This document shows, piece by piece, positions 8,014 through 19,251 of a stretch of DNA of 43,689 nt (position 1 is its first letter; every line of letters starts with the position of its first letter). Under the pieces are notes generated by a model. It searched no databases, was not told the origin of the DNA, and worked only from the letters and a program-made list of their open reading frames with translations. This DNA is from Syntrophothermus sp. DTU052 (GTDB lineage Bacteria > Bacillota > Syntrophomonadia > Syntrophomonadales > DTU052): the NCBI GenBank assembly GCA_001512495.1, contig LFRU01000082.1, positions 7,049-50,737 of the forward strand, given 5' to 3'. Position numbers and translations under genes: made by a program.

Positions 8014-10137
8014 ATGAACATTCTTGAAAACTTGAACGGTCCACAGATTGAGGCGGTGACCCACCGTGAGGGACCATGCCTGGTTTTGGCTGGGGCCGGA
8101 AGTGGGAAGACCAGAGTATTAACCAGGCGGGTGGCTTTCCTGGTTGAGCAGGGGGTATCCCCTCATCAGATCATGGCCATAACCTTTACCAATAAGGCGG
8201 CCCAGGAGATGAAGGAGCGGGTTGTGGAACTGGTCCCCAGTTTCAACGGACACTGGATCCGGACTTTTCACTCCGCCTCTTTCCAGATCCTGCGCATGGA
8301 GATCGAGAAACTGGGGTACCGTAATGGATTTACCATCCTGGATGAGGGCGAACAGAAGACGGTTATTAAGGAATGCCTGCGCGAGCTGCAGCAGCATGAT
8401 ACCAGGCCGGAGTTGATATCATATTTAATCAAGCAGGCCAAGAACAGCCTGACTGAACCGGAACGGTTCTTTGCAGGAATCAGGGCGGCTCCTCATCACC
8501 GCGAGCTTTATACCCGGGTTTACCGGTTGTACGGCAACCGTCTACGGGAATTGAACGCCCTCGATTTTGAGGACCTCATCGGGCTCACGGTCAGGCTCTT
8601 CCAGAAATACCCGGCTGTTCTGCAGTCCTATCAGGAAAGATTCCCTTACGTGATGGTTGATGAGTACCAGGACACCAATTATGCACAGTTTATATGGACC
8701 AAACTCCTGGCTGGAGAAAACGGTAACGTGTTTGTGGTAGGAGATCCTGACCAGTCCATTTACAGCTGGCGGGGCGCCGAACCTTATAACATAGAAAGAT
8801 TTATCGATACCTACCCTCAGGCCAGAGTGATCAAGCTGGAGAAGAACTACCGCTCTACCCGGTACATCCTGGAGGCTGCCAACGCCGTCATCCATAACAA
8901 CACGGGGCGTATGAAAAAGGAGCTTTTCACCGATAATCCCGAGGGAGAGAAGCTGCTGCAGTTTGGTGCGGCCAGTCACCAGCAGGAGGCAGAGTTTATC
9001 GCCCAGTATATCAAGCAGCTGGTCAAGGAGGGGAAGTACCGGTACCAGGATTTTGCTATTTTTTACCGGGTTCACGCCCAGTCAAGGGCCATTGAGGAAG
9101 CCCTGAACCGCAATTTCATTCCCTACCGGATTGTGGGGGCCAAGAAGTTCTACCAGCGCAAGGAGATCAAGGATATCCTCGCCTATCTGAGGCTGGTTGC
9201 GAATCCCTCCGACCGGATGAGCTTCAGGAGAGCCATCAATACGCCCCGCCGCGGGATTGGGGAAGTGACCGTCAAAAAGCTGGAGGACTTGAGTACTGCC
9301 GGCATGAAACCCATTGTGATGACCCTGGAAAACATCCAGGACTTGAAAGGGTTTTCCTCCAAAATTAAGAAGGCCCTGCAGGAGTTCTACGGTCTGATAA
9401 CCTACCTGCAGGAACTCCGCTCCCGGGTTTCCCTGGCCCAACTGCTGGAAGAAACCCTGGCCTTCAATGGATACATTGAGGACCTCAGGACCAACCATGC
9501 TCTGGAAGCGGAGGAGAGAATAGAAAACCTGCAGGAGTTGAAATCCCTGATGGTGGAGTTTGAAAGAGATGGGCGGCGGGACCTGGCCGACTTCTTGACC
9601 GAGGTAGCCCTCCTGCAGGAATCTGATGATATTGACTATTCGGATGCGGTCATGATGATGACCCTGCATGGAGCCAAAGGCCTGGAATATCCAGTAGTGT
9701 TCATGACCGGCATGGAGGAAGGCATTTTCCCTTCCTACCGGGCCGAGACCCATGAGGAGATGGAAGAGGAGCGCCGGCTTTGTTATGTGGGAATAACCAG
9801 AGCCCGGGAAAGGCTTATTTTCAGCCGGGCAGTCAAACGCATCATGTATGGAATCGACCGCTCCAATATGCCTAGCCGGTTCCTGAAGGAGATACCCGGC
9901 GATCTCTTTGTCCCTTTTAGCCAGCAGGGAGGCAAAATCAACCTGGTTCCGCTGAAGGTGGATGGCCGGGCCAGCAATCTCCGCGAAGGAGATCTGGTTC
10001 AACACCAGAAATTCGGACGTGGTATGGTAACCAAGGTGATGGCAGATGATATTGCTGTGGTGGACTTTGAGGAGTCAGGAATAAAGACGCTCAACACCTA
10101 CATGGCTCCTATGGTGAAACTGGCCCAGGAGGTTTAG
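8014..10137 (+). CDS. pcrA: ATP-dependent DNA helicase PcrA/UvrD
   Basis: This 707-residue superfamily 1A 3'-5' helicase acts in repair, plasmid replication and clearing of RecA or RNA polymerase. All helicase motifs are present in order: Walker A AGAGSGKT (Lys32), GWV-region TFTNKAAQEMKER, DEYQDTNYAQF (Walker B), GDPDQSIYSWRGAEP, KNYRST, MTLHGAKGLEYPVVF and YVGITRARERL. The C-terminal EGDLVQHQKFGRGMVTKV is the Tudor-like RNA-polymerase-binding domain typical of PcrA. It is followed after three bases by ligA, the common Bacillota arrangement. Confidence 0.96.
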   Translation: MNILENLNGPQIEAVTHREGPCLVLAGAGSGKTRVLTRRVAFLVEQGVSPHQIMAITFTNKAAQEMKERVVELVPSFNGHWIRTFHSASFQILRMEIEKLGYRNGFTILDEGEQKTVIKECLRELQQHDTRPELISYLIKQAKNSLTEPERFFAGIRAAPHHRELYTRVYRLYGNRLRELNALDFEDLIGLTVRLFQKYPAVLQSYQERFPYVMVDEYQDTNYAQFIWTKLLAGENGNVFVVGDPDQSIYSWRGAEPYNIERFIDTYPQARVIKLEKNYRSTRYILEAANAVIHNNTGRMKKELFTDNPEGEKLLQFGAASHQQEAEFIAQYIKQLVKEGKYRYQDFAIFYRVHAQSRAIEEALNRNFIPYRIVGAKKFYQRKEIKDILAYLRLVANPSDRMSFRRAINTPRRGIGEVTVKKLEDLSTAGMKPIVMTLENIQDLKGFSSKIKKALQEFYGLITYLQELRSRVSLAQLLEETLAFNGYIEDLRTNHALEAEERIENLQELKSLMVEFERDGRRDLADFLTEVALLQESDDIDYSDAVMMMTLHGAKGLEYPVVFMTGMEEGIFPSYRAETHEEMEEERRLCYVGITRARERLIFSRAVKRIMYGIDRSNMPSRFLKEIPGDLFVPFSQQGGKINLVPLKVDGRASNLREGDLVQHQKFGRGMVTKVMADDIAVVDFEESGIKTLNTYMAPMVKLAQEV

Positions 10138-12123
<1,986 letters not shown>

Positions 12124-12244
12124 TTCACTTGCGCGGTCCGGGGATGGTGCCAGCCTAGTGCCGATGGCGTGGGCTGCGCTCACCGTCCGTCTGCTCCAGA
12201 TCCTTTCTGCGTCCCATCGATTTGTGGAATCCGATTTCATTTCC

Positions 12245-12253
12245 TGCTATAAT
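12245..12253 (+). promoter_or_regulatory. Extended -10 promoter of gatCAB copy 1
   Basis: TGCTATAAT is an extended -10 (TGnTATAAT) 37 bases before the gatC start. No convincing -35 is seen at 16-18 bases. The downstream bases ACGGTGCA match the equivalent stretch at the second gat operon closely (TATAATAC then GTGCA), suggesting the promoter was duplicated together with the genes. Confidence 0.6.
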
Positions 12254-12289
12254 ACGGTGCACCAGGACCAAAAACAGGAGGGATAGGCT

Positions 12290-12574
12290 TTGGCTCTAAC
12301 GATTGAGGAAGTGGAACACGTGGCTCGTTTAGCCAGGCTAAGCCTTACTGCTCAAGAAAAAGAAATGTATGCCGAACAGCTCAGTTCGATCCTGCATTTG
12401 TTTGAGATGCTTGACCTCCTTCCCACTGACGGGGTGGAGCCGTTGGCCCATGTCCTCCCGCTTTTCAATGTGATACGAGCGGACGAGGCCGGACCGTCCC
12501 TCCCCCGGGATGAGGCAATGGCCAATGCCGCCCTCACCGAGGACGGGCAGTTCAAGGTGCCGAAGATAATATAA
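12290..12574 (+). CDS. gatC: Asp/Glu-tRNA amidotransferase subunit C (copy 1)
   Basis: GatC is the small linker that wraps the GatA-GatB interface in the enzyme that amidates misacylated Asp-tRNA(Asn) and Glu-tRNA(Gln). The 94-residue protein has [18 protein letters not shown], the [11 protein letters not shown] motif and the FKVPKII end. Translation begins at TTG 12290, placed by GGAGGG eight bases upstream. gatA follows after 11 bases. Confidence 0.94.
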   Translation: MALTIEEVEHVARLARLSLTAQEKEMYAEQLSSILHLFEMLDLLPTDGVEPLAHVLPLFNVIRADEAGPSLPRDEAMANAALTEDGQFKVPKII

Positions 12575-12585
12575 GGAGGACACCG

Positions 12586-14046
12586 GTGGAGCTCTACCAG
12601 CATACTGTTCAGGAAATTGGAGAAATGTTGGCGCGGCGGGAAGTTACGGCCAGGGAGGTTCTGGCGTCGTCAGCGGAGCGTATCGGCCGGGTGGAGAATA
12701 AAATTCAGGCGTTTATTACTCTTACCCTGGAGGAGGCCGAAAAGACAGCAAGAGACCTGGAGGCCCGGGATGAGATTGGCGGACTCGCAGGCATCCCCTG
12801 CGGGATCAAGGATAACCTTTGTACGCGGGGAGTCAGGACTACCTGTGCTTCGGAGATGCTGGAAAACTTCGTGCCTCCCTACGATGCAACGGCGGTTAAA
12901 AGGCTTAAATCTGCCGGAGCGGTGGTGGTCGGCAAGTTGAATATGGATGAGTTCGCTATGGGGTCATCCACTGAGAACTCCGGTTTTTTCCCTACCCACA
13001 ATCCCTGGGATCTGACCCGGGTTCCGGGAGGTTCCTCAGGCGGGGCTGCAGCAGCCGTCGCGGCCGGGGAGGTCTATTATGCACTGGCATCGGATACCGG
13101 CGGTTCTATAAGGCAGCCGGCTTCGTTCTGCGGTGTAGTGGGGATGAAGCCTACCTATGGGCTGGTATCACGGTTTGGCCTAGTAGCCTTTGCCTCTTCC
13201 CTGGACCAGGTCGGTCCGATAACCAGGACGGTAACCGACTGCGCTCTGGTTATGAACGCCATTTGCGGCCATGACAGCATGGATTCCACCAGCCTGAAGG
13301 TTCCGGTGCCGGATTATACAAAAGACATACAGGAGGGGATTAAAGGCTTAAGGATCGGTTTTCCCCGGGAGTACTTCCAGAAAGGAGTGGACCGGGGAGT
13401 CAAAGATACAATTATGGAGGCTCTCTTTAAGTTTGAAGAACTGGGGGCGGTGGTGGAAGAGACCAGCCTCCCCCACAGCGAGTATGCCCTCCCGACTTAT
13501 TACATCATTGCCCCGTCCGAAGCCAGTTCCAACCTGGCCCGCTTCGACGGGGTAAGGTACGGTTACCGTGACAGGTACGCCCAGGATACGGCAGAGATGT
13601 TCAGCAGCACCCGGGCCCGGGGATTTGGTCCTGAGGTTATACGCCGGGTAATGCTGGGGACCTATGCGCTGAGTTCCGGGTACTATGAGGCCTACTACCT
13701 GAAGGCCTTAAAGGTGCGGCGGCTTATCAAGGAAGACTTCGACCGGGCCTTTGAGCAGTATGATATTTTGATTTCTCCCACAACTACTTCAACAGCCTTC
13801 CGCATCGGTGAGAAGGCCGAGGACCTCCTGACCATGTATATGTTGGATATGCTGACCATACCGGTCAGCCTGGCAGGGATTCCTTCCATCTCGATTCCTG
13901 GAGGTTTCCTGAATAACCTGCCGGTGGGTCTGCAGCTTATGGGACCTCCACTGTCGGAAAGGACTCTCCTCAAGGCAGCCTACGCCTTCGAGCAGGCCAC
14001 CGGTTATCACCTGCGCACACCGGTATTGGAGGTATATGGCACATGA
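12586..14046 (+). CDS. gatA: Asp/Glu-tRNA amidotransferase subunit A (copy 1, catalytically complete)
   Basis: GatA is the amidase-signature glutaminase that releases ammonia for GatB. The 486-residue protein starts at GTG with an AAGGAGG site. The Ser-cisSer-Lys triad is complete: Lys75 in GIPCGIKDN, Ser150 in GGSSGG and Ser174 in [10 protein letters not shown]. Residues matching the S. aureus glutamine-binding Tyr309, Arg358 and Asp425 (recalled from the GatCAB structure) are present as Tyr305, Arg354 and Asp421, at a constant offset of four. This is the working copy against which the second GatA should be compared. Its last codons overlap gatB. Confidence 0.95.
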   Translation: MELYQHTVQEIGEMLARREVTAREVLASSAERIGRVENKIQAFITLTLEEAEKTARDLEARDEIGGLAGIPCGIKDNLCTRGVRTTCASEMLENFVPPYDATAVKRLKSAGAVVVGKLNMDEFAMGSSTENSGFFPTHNPWDLTRVPGGSSGGAAAAVAAGEVYYALASDTGGSIRQPASFCGVVGMKPTYGLVSRFGLVAFASSLDQVGPITRTVTDCALVMNAICGHDSMDSTSLKVPVPDYTKDIQEGIKGLRIGFPREYFQKGVDRGVKDTIMEALFKFEELGAVVEETSLPHSEYALPTYYIIAPSEASSNLARFDGVRYGYRDRYAQDTAEMFSSTRARGFGPEVIRRVMLGTYALSSGYYEAYYLKALKVRRLIKEDFDRAFEQYDILISPTTTSTAFRIGEKAEDLLTMYMLDMLTIPVSLAGIPSISIPGGFLNNLPVGLQLMGPPLSERTLLKAAYAFEQATGYHLRTPVLEVYGT

Positions 14047-15494
14047 CAACAGCCGAATATGAGGCGGTAATCGGACTGGAAGTGCATGTTGAACTCAAGA
14101 CCAGGTCCAAGGCCTTCTGCCACTGCGCCACCTCCTTCGGGGTTGAACCCAACACCCATGTATGCCCCATCTGCCTGGGAATGCCCGGGGTGCTGCCGGT
14201 TCTGAACCGGGAGATGGTGGAATATGCACTGATGACCGCTCTGGCCCTGAATTGCCGGATTGCCGGTTACTGCAAGTTTGACCGCAAAAATTACTTTTAC
14301 CCCGACCTGCCGAAGAACTACCAGATTTCCCAGTATGACCTGCCGATAGCCACCGGCGGCAGCCTGGTGATCGAAACTGAGAACGGCCCACGAACCATCG
14401 GTATTAACCGGGTGCACATGGAAGAGGATACGGGTAAACTGGTCCATAAGGGCAGCATAATGACTACTCCCTATTCCCTGGTGGATCTGAACCGGGCGGG
14501 CACCCCACTGCTGGAGATTGTATCTGAGCCGGACTTGCGTTCTCCCGGGGAAGCACGGATGTATGTAGAAAAACTACGTTTGATTCTTCTCTATCTGGGG
14601 GTATCGGACGGTAAGATGGAGGAGGGTTCACTGCGCTGTGATGCCAACATTTCTGTACGGCCGCCGGGACAGCAGAAACTTGGAACCAGGACGGAAATCA
14701 AGAACCTGAACTCCTTCCGGGCCCTGGAGCGGGCCTTGGATTATGAGATCAGGCGGCAGATAAAAACCCTGGCAAAAGGTGAGCGTATAATTCAGGAGAC
14801 CAGGACCTGGGATGAGCATGAGCAGGTCACCATGAGCATGCGCTCCAAGGAAGAAGCCCATGACTACCGTTACTTCCCGGATCCGGACCTGCCTCCGTTA
14901 CGCATAGACCCGGCCTGGGTGGAGAGGGTGTGCAGGAGCCTCCCCGAACTCCCCGATCAGGCGCGCCGCCGCCTGTCGGAGGAATACAACCTGAGACGGT
15001 ATGATGCCCTTCTGCTCACGGCATCCCGGGATATCCTGGATTTCTTTGATGATTGTGTTGCTCAATACCCCAAACCCAAGGTACTGGCCAAATGGATCAC
15101 CGGCGACCTGGCCCGGCTTCTGAACCGGAACAAGCTGGAGATCAAGGAGAGCAAGATAACGCCGGCATCGCTGGTCGGTCTCCTCCGGCTTTTGGAAGAA
15201 GGAACCATAAGCGGGACCATCGCCAAGGCGGTTTTGGCGGAGATGTTTACCACCGGTGAATCCCCGGATAAGATTGTAAGGGAGCGGGGGCTGACTCAGA
15301 TATCCGATGAACAGGAAGTGCGGGCCCTGGTCGGGGACGTCATCGCCGAGAACTCCAGAGCAGTGGCGGAGTTTCAAAAGGGGAAGGATCGTGCTCTGAG
15401 ATTCTTGATGGGTCAGGCCATGAAGGCCAGCGGGGGAAAAGCCAACCCGGAACTGGTCTACCGGCTCCTCAGGGAGGAACTTTCCGGCCGGTAG
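14043..15494 (+). CDS. gatB: Asp/Glu-tRNA amidotransferase subunit B (copy 1)
   Basis: GatB phosphorylates the misacylated tRNA carboxylate and transamidates it. The 483-residue protein has [17 protein letters not shown], zinc-type Cys pairs FCHC and CPICLG, the [20 protein letters not shown] segment, the [12 protein letters not shown]/Mg motif and [20 protein letters not shown]. The C-terminal half is the helical and YqeY-like tRNA-binding tail ending [13 protein letters not shown]. The start overlaps the gatA end by four bases, so the subunits are translated together. Confidence 0.95.
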   Translation: MTTAEYEAVIGLEVHVELKTRSKAFCHCATSFGVEPNTHVCPICLGMPGVLPVLNREMVEYALMTALALNCRIAGYCKFDRKNYFYPDLPKNYQISQYDLPIATGGSLVIETENGPRTIGINRVHMEEDTGKLVHKGSIMTTPYSLVDLNRAGTPLLEIVSEPDLRSPGEARMYVEKLRLILLYLGVSDGKMEEGSLRCDANISVRPPGQQKLGTRTEIKNLNSFRALERALDYEIRRQIKTLAKGERIIQETRTWDEHEQVTMSMRSKEEAHDYRYFPDPDLPPLRIDPAWVERVCRSLPELPDQARRRLSEEYNLRRYDALLLTASRDILDFFDDCVAQYPKPKVLAKWITGDLARLLNRNKLEIKESKITPASLVGLLRLLEEGTISGTIAKAVLAEMFTTGESPDKIVRERGLTQISDEQEVRALVGDVIAENSRAVAEFQKGKDRALRFLMGQAMKASGGKANPELVYRLLREELSGR

Positions 15495-15802
15495 ACAAGC
15501 GTCGGTGCCTGCTCCGGGAGCCGCCGACCTGCAGGCGGGGGCGGAAAATCACGATGCGACCTTCGACCGGAATAGAAATAACAGATGAGACCCTGATGAA
15601 CAGTTGACCCTGACCGGCGCCGTACAGGGCTTACCCCACCTACCCCCTGAATGCCCGGGAACGGACATTCTCCATTTTACCAAGTCGGATTAATCACGAT
15701 TGCCACACCGCTTGTTGGCTTTTTCACAAGATTTCTGGCCGGAGGCTCGGCCTTTCTGATATAATACTGTGCATGAAGATTCGGGAAAGGGAGGAAAGGC
15801 CG
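15495..15802 (+). promoter_or_regulatory. Spacer between the two gat operons with promoter of copy 2
   Basis: This 308-base spacer has no gene. Near its end is an extended -10, TGATATAAT (15757-15765), overlapped upstream by a small GGCCG-GAGGCT-CGGCC hairpin (15738-15753) followed by TTT, which could weakly terminate readthrough. Transcription would begin near 15772, so the ATG at 15773 is unlikely to be a start. GGGAGGAAA at 15788-15796 serves TTG 15803. The remaining 240 bases show no repeat or RNA structure I can support. Confidence 0.55.
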
Positions 15803-16087
15803 TTGGCTTTAACCGAAAAAGATGTTGAACGCCTGGCCGTTTTGGCCCGGATAAACCTTACCGCAGAAGAGAAGGAAACATTCGCCCGGCAGATGAGTTC
15901 GATCTTGGATTCTGCGGCTGTGCTCGATGAGCTGTCCACCGACGGGATAGAGCCGCTCATCTATGTCCTTTCTCAACATAACGTAATGCGGGATGATAAA
16001 GTGCGTCCCTCCCTCACCAATGATGAGGCTCTGGCCAATGCCCCTCTTAAAGAGGATGCGATGTTCAAGGTGCCGAGATTGATATAA
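15803..16087 (+). CDS. gatC: Asp/Glu-tRNA amidotransferase subunit C (copy 2)
   Basis: The second GatC, 94 residues read from TTG 15803, has the same LALT start as copy 1 and retains VERLAVLARINLTAEEKE, TDGIEPLIYVL and the FKVPRLI end. The in-frame ATG at 15773 would lie on the predicted transcription start with no leader and is rejected. Sequence is clearly paralogous to copy 1 but substantially diverged, so the duplication is not recent. gatA copy 2 follows after 13 bases. Confidence 0.92.
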   Translation: MALTEKDVERLAVLARINLTAEEKETFARQMSSILDSAAVLDELSTDGIEPLIYVLSQHNVMRDDKVRPSLTNDEALANAPLKEDAMFKVPRLI

Positions 16088-16100
16088 GGAGGAACCCCTG

Positions 16101-17537
16101 GTGAATCTCTACCAGTTAACAGTTTATAAAGCAGCAGAAATGTTAGCCCGGCGGGAGATTACAGCGCAGGAAGTTTTGGAATCCATCTCCCGGCGGATTG
16201 ACCTGGTTGAAAATAAGATCAAAGCCTTCATTACTCTTACCCTGGATCAGGCAGAGAAGAAGGCAGGGGACCTTGACGGCCGTAATGAAATCACGGGTCT
16301 GGCAGGGATCCCCTGTGGTGTGCAGGATAACCTCTGTACGAGAGGAGTAACAACCACCTGTGCTTCGAAGATGCTGGAAGGCTTTATTCCCCCATACGAT
16401 GCCACGGCAGTAGGCAGGCTGAAGGCGGCGGGGGCCGTTATGGTAGGCAAGCTGAACATGGATGAGTTTGGCATAGGGGGCTCTACCGAAAAGTCCGGCT
16501 TCCACTCCACCAACAATCCCTGGGATCCCACCCGGGTTGCCGGCGGTTCTTCCGGGGGAGCAGCCGCTGCGGTGGCGGCCGGGGAGGTGTATTACGCCTT
16601 GGCTTCGGATACCGGTGGCAGCCTGAGACAGTCCGCTGCTTACTGTGGGGTAGTGGGGATGAGACCCACCTATGGCCGGGTTTCCCGTTACGGTTTGGTG
16701 GCTGTTGCTTCATCCATGGATCAGGTGGGGCTGGTGGCCAGGAACGTTACCGACTGTGCTCTGGTGCTGAACGTCATCTGTGGTTACGATGATCTTGATT
16801 CCAACAGCCTGGAGGCGGAGGTGCCTGATTACCGGAATTATCTGGGGCACAGCCTAAAAGGGATGAGGATCGGGTTCCCCCGGGAGTATTTACAGAACGA
16901 CGTTGATGGACCCGTTAGGGAGGCGGTAAAAAAAGCCCTGTTGAAGTACGAAGAGCTGGGAGCGGTGGTGGAAGAGACCAGTCTTCCCCACAGCAAGTAT
17001 GCCCTTCCCGTCTTCCGCTTGCTGGCATCAGCGGAAGCCAGTTCCAACCTGGCCCGCTTTGATGGGGTGAGGTACGGTCACCGGGACGAAGAGGCCGGAG
17101 ACATAGCGGAGATGATGAGCAGTTCCCGCGGTCGGGGCTTGGGACCGGAAGTGAAGCGTAACATCCTGCTGGGAACCTATGTCCTGAGCAAGGAGCATTA
17201 TGATGCTTATTATTTACGGGCGATGAAAGTGCGGCGGCTGATCAAGGAAGACTTTGACCGGGCTTTTGAAAAATATGATCTTCTGGTTGCGCCGACTACG
17301 GTTGCGGTTGCTTTTTCCCACGGTGAAAGGAATGAAGACCTGTCAGGCATGCTCACCGTACCGGCCAGCCTGGCGGGTATCCCGGCCATGTCCATCCCCG
17401 GCGGGATGGTAGACGGTCTGCCGGTGGGACTGCAGCTGATGGGGCCGGCGCTGGCGGAAGGAACCCTGCTTAGGGCGGCCTATGCCTTTGAGCAGGCTAC
17501 AGATTACCATTTGCGCACACCCGTACTGGAGGTATAG
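16101..17537 (+). CDS. gatA: GatA paralogue (copy 2) lacking catalytic Lys and glutamine-binding residues
   Basis: Full-length and in frame (478 residues, GTG start with AAGGAGG), aligning without gaps to copy 1 for 400 residues. The invariant catalytic Lys is Gln75 (codon CAG, 16323-16325, in CGVQDN). The nucleophile Ser174 and cis-Ser150 remain. Positions matching glutamine-binding Tyr309, Arg358 and Asp425 of S. aureus GatA are Phe305, Asn354 and deleted: a 5-residue gap near residue 414 removes the MYMLD segment of copy 1. It should therefore not hydrolyse glutamine by the known mechanism. Absence of stops or frameshifts argues that it is kept for another role, perhaps structural or ammonia-dependent. 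Confidence 0.93.
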   Translation: MNLYQLTVYKAAEMLARREITAQEVLESISRRIDLVENKIKAFITLTLDQAEKKAGDLDGRNEITGLAGIPCGVQDNLCTRGVTTTCASKMLEGFIPPYDATAVGRLKAAGAVMVGKLNMDEFGIGGSTEKSGFHSTNNPWDPTRVAGGSSGGAAAAVAAGEVYYALASDTGGSLRQSAAYCGVVGMRPTYGRVSRYGLVAVASSMDQVGLVARNVTDCALVLNVICGYDDLDSNSLEAEVPDYRNYLGHSLKGMRIGFPREYLQNDVDGPVREAVKKALLKYEELGAVVEETSLPHSKYALPVFRLLASAEASSNLARFDGVRYGHRDEEAGDIAEMMSSSRGRGLGPEVKRNILLGTYVLSKEHYDAYYLRAMKVRRLIKEDFDRAFEKYDLLVAPTTVAVAFSHGERNEDLSGMLTVPASLAGIPAMSIPGGMVDGLPVGLQLMGPALAEGTLLRAAYAFEQATDYHLRTPVLEV

Positions 17538-17540
17538 ATT

Positions 17541-18989
17541 ATGACCGGTAAATATGAAGCGGTAATAGGCCTGGAAGTGCATGTGGAGCTGAAAACTAAT
17601 GCCAAAGCCTTTTGCGGCTGCGAGCTTTCCTTTGGAGCTTTACCCAACAGCCATGTATGTCCCGGCTGCCTGGGAATGCCGGGTGCCATACCGGTTCTTA
17701 ACCGGGAACTGGTGGAATACGCGATTAAAACCGGCCTGGCCTTGAACTGCCAAATAGCCGGCTACTGCAGGTTTGACCGAAAAAACTATTTTTACCCGGA
17801 TCTCCCAACAAACTACCAGATATCTCAACTCGATCTACCTATTGCCAGTGCGGGGTACCTGGAGATTGAAAACGAAGGGGTTAAGAAAAAGATCGGTATC
17901 AACCGGGTGCACATGGAAGAGGATGCAGGAAAGCTGGTGCATCAAGGCAGTATAATGACGACCCCCTATTCCCTGGTAGATCTGAACCGAGCGGGAACGC
18001 CGCTGCTGGAGATTGTTTCTGAACCCGATATCAGGTCTCCCCGGGAGGCCAGTATGTATATGGAAAAACTACGTTCGATCCTTTTGTTCCTGGGAGTTTC
18101 CGACTGCAAAATGGAAGAGGGGTCCCTGCGCTGTGATGCCAACATATCAGTGAGACCACGGGGTCGGGAAAGATTGGGTACCAGGACCGAGATAAAGAAC
18201 CTGAATTCCTTCCGGTCGCTGGAGCGGGCTGTGGAGTACGAAATCAAGCGGCAGATCGAGGTCCTGGAGGACGGTGGAGAATTGGTTCAGGAAACCCGCA
18301 CCTGGGATGAGGACCGGCAGGTCACCTTGAGCATGCGTTCCAAGGAAGAAGCTGAGGATTACCGTTATTTCCCGGATCCGGACCTGCCCCCCGTTATAAT
18401 TGACCGGGAATGGATAGAGAGGGTACGTGAGACCCTGCCGGAACTTCCGGATCAGGCCCGCGAGCGCTTGATAACCGAGCATAACCTGTCGTCGTATGAC
18501 GCCAATCTTCTTACCATGTCCAAGGAGGTTCTGGACTTCTTTGATGCCTGTGTTGCCGAGTACAATGAGCCCAAGTTGATAGCCAACTGGGTCATGGGAG
18601 AGCTGAGCAGACTGCTTAACCAGAACAACATGGAGATCAAGGATTGCAGGATCACTCCTTCGTCCCTGGCGGATATGCTTAAGCTCCTGGAACAGGGGAC
18701 CATAAGCGGTAAGATTGCCAAAGTAGTCTTTGAGGAGATGTTCAACACCGGTGATGCACCCGAGAAGATCGTAAAAGATCGGGGGCTGATACAGATCTCG
18801 GATGAATCGGCCATAAAAGCAATAGTGGATGAAGTCATTGCCGGAAATCCAAAGGTAGTGGAAGACTTCAAGAACGGCAAGGGCAAAGCCCTCGGATTCC
18901 TGGTGGGTCAGGTGATGAAAGCCAGCAAGGGTAAGGCCAACCCGGAAGTAGTCAACCGGCTCCTTAAGGAGGAGCTGTCTCGCCCCTAA
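17541..18989 (+). CDS. gatB: Asp/Glu-tRNA amidotransferase subunit B (copy 2)
   Basis: The 482-residue second GatB keeps the recognisable functional segments: [16 protein letters not shown], Cys pairs FCGC and [50 protein letters not shown] and the C-terminal tail ending [13 protein letters not shown]. Unlike its GatA partner it shows no obvious loss of key residues, so kinase and transamidase chemistry is probably retained. It follows gatA copy 2 after three bases and completes the second gatCAB operon. Which tRNA (Asn or Gln) each complex prefers cannot be told from sequence. Confidence 0.94.
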   Translation: MTGKYEAVIGLEVHVELKTNAKAFCGCELSFGALPNSHVCPGCLGMPGAIPVLNRELVEYAIKTGLALNCQIAGYCRFDRKNYFYPDLPTNYQISQLDLPIASAGYLEIENEGVKKKIGINRVHMEEDAGKLVHQGSIMTTPYSLVDLNRAGTPLLEIVSEPDIRSPREASMYMEKLRSILLFLGVSDCKMEEGSLRCDANISVRPRGRERLGTRTEIKNLNSFRSLERAVEYEIKRQIEVLEDGGELVQETRTWDEDRQVTLSMRSKEEAEDYRYFPDPDLPPVIIDREWIERVRETLPELPDQARERLITEHNLSSYDANLLTMSKEVLDFFDACVAEYNEPKLIANWVMGELSRLLNQNNMEIKDCRITPSSLADMLKLLEQGTISGKIAKVVFEEMFNTGDAPEKIVKDRGLIQISDESAIKAIVDEVIAGNPKVVEDFKNGKGKALGFLVGQVMKASKGKANPEVVNRLLKEELSRP

Positions 18990-19123
18990 TCCTTTTCCCC
19001 TTGAATCCGGTATTTCCCGGTCGTGCCGACCCATTCAAACCCCGGCAGTTTCCGGAAATGGGAGGACTGATATGGCATGACCCGGGGTGGTATCTGCCGC
19101 AGCTGTGCGAAGCTATTAATTAA

Positions 19124-19132
19124 TGGTATAAT
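19124..19132 (+). promoter_or_regulatory. Extended -10 promoter of the citrate/isocitrate operon
   Basis: TGGTATAAT (19124-19132) is an extended -10 in the 262-base gap after gatB copy 2 and lies 120 bases before the first gene. No matching -35 is clear. The leader downstream is A+T-rich with no obvious riboswitch or terminator hairpin. Confidence 0.5.
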
Positions 19133-19251
19133 TCAAAAATCAGCCGGCATGGTTTTATATATTGTTGTGGAATTATTAACCATTAAATTGGATTTATCAT
19201 AATATACTGAAAATGTCAGGTTATGTTAGCGAGGGAAAGGAGTGGAATTGA

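Noticed and set aside
9082-10005. Long reverse-strand ORF of 307 residues inside pcrA
   Set aside because: It is a shadow of the pcrA coding strand with no recognisable domain or ribosome site.
15773-16087. ATG at 15773 as start of gatC copy 2
   Set aside because: It sits on the predicted transcription start, eight bases after the -10, with no leader; TTG 15803 has a ribosome site and matches copy 1.
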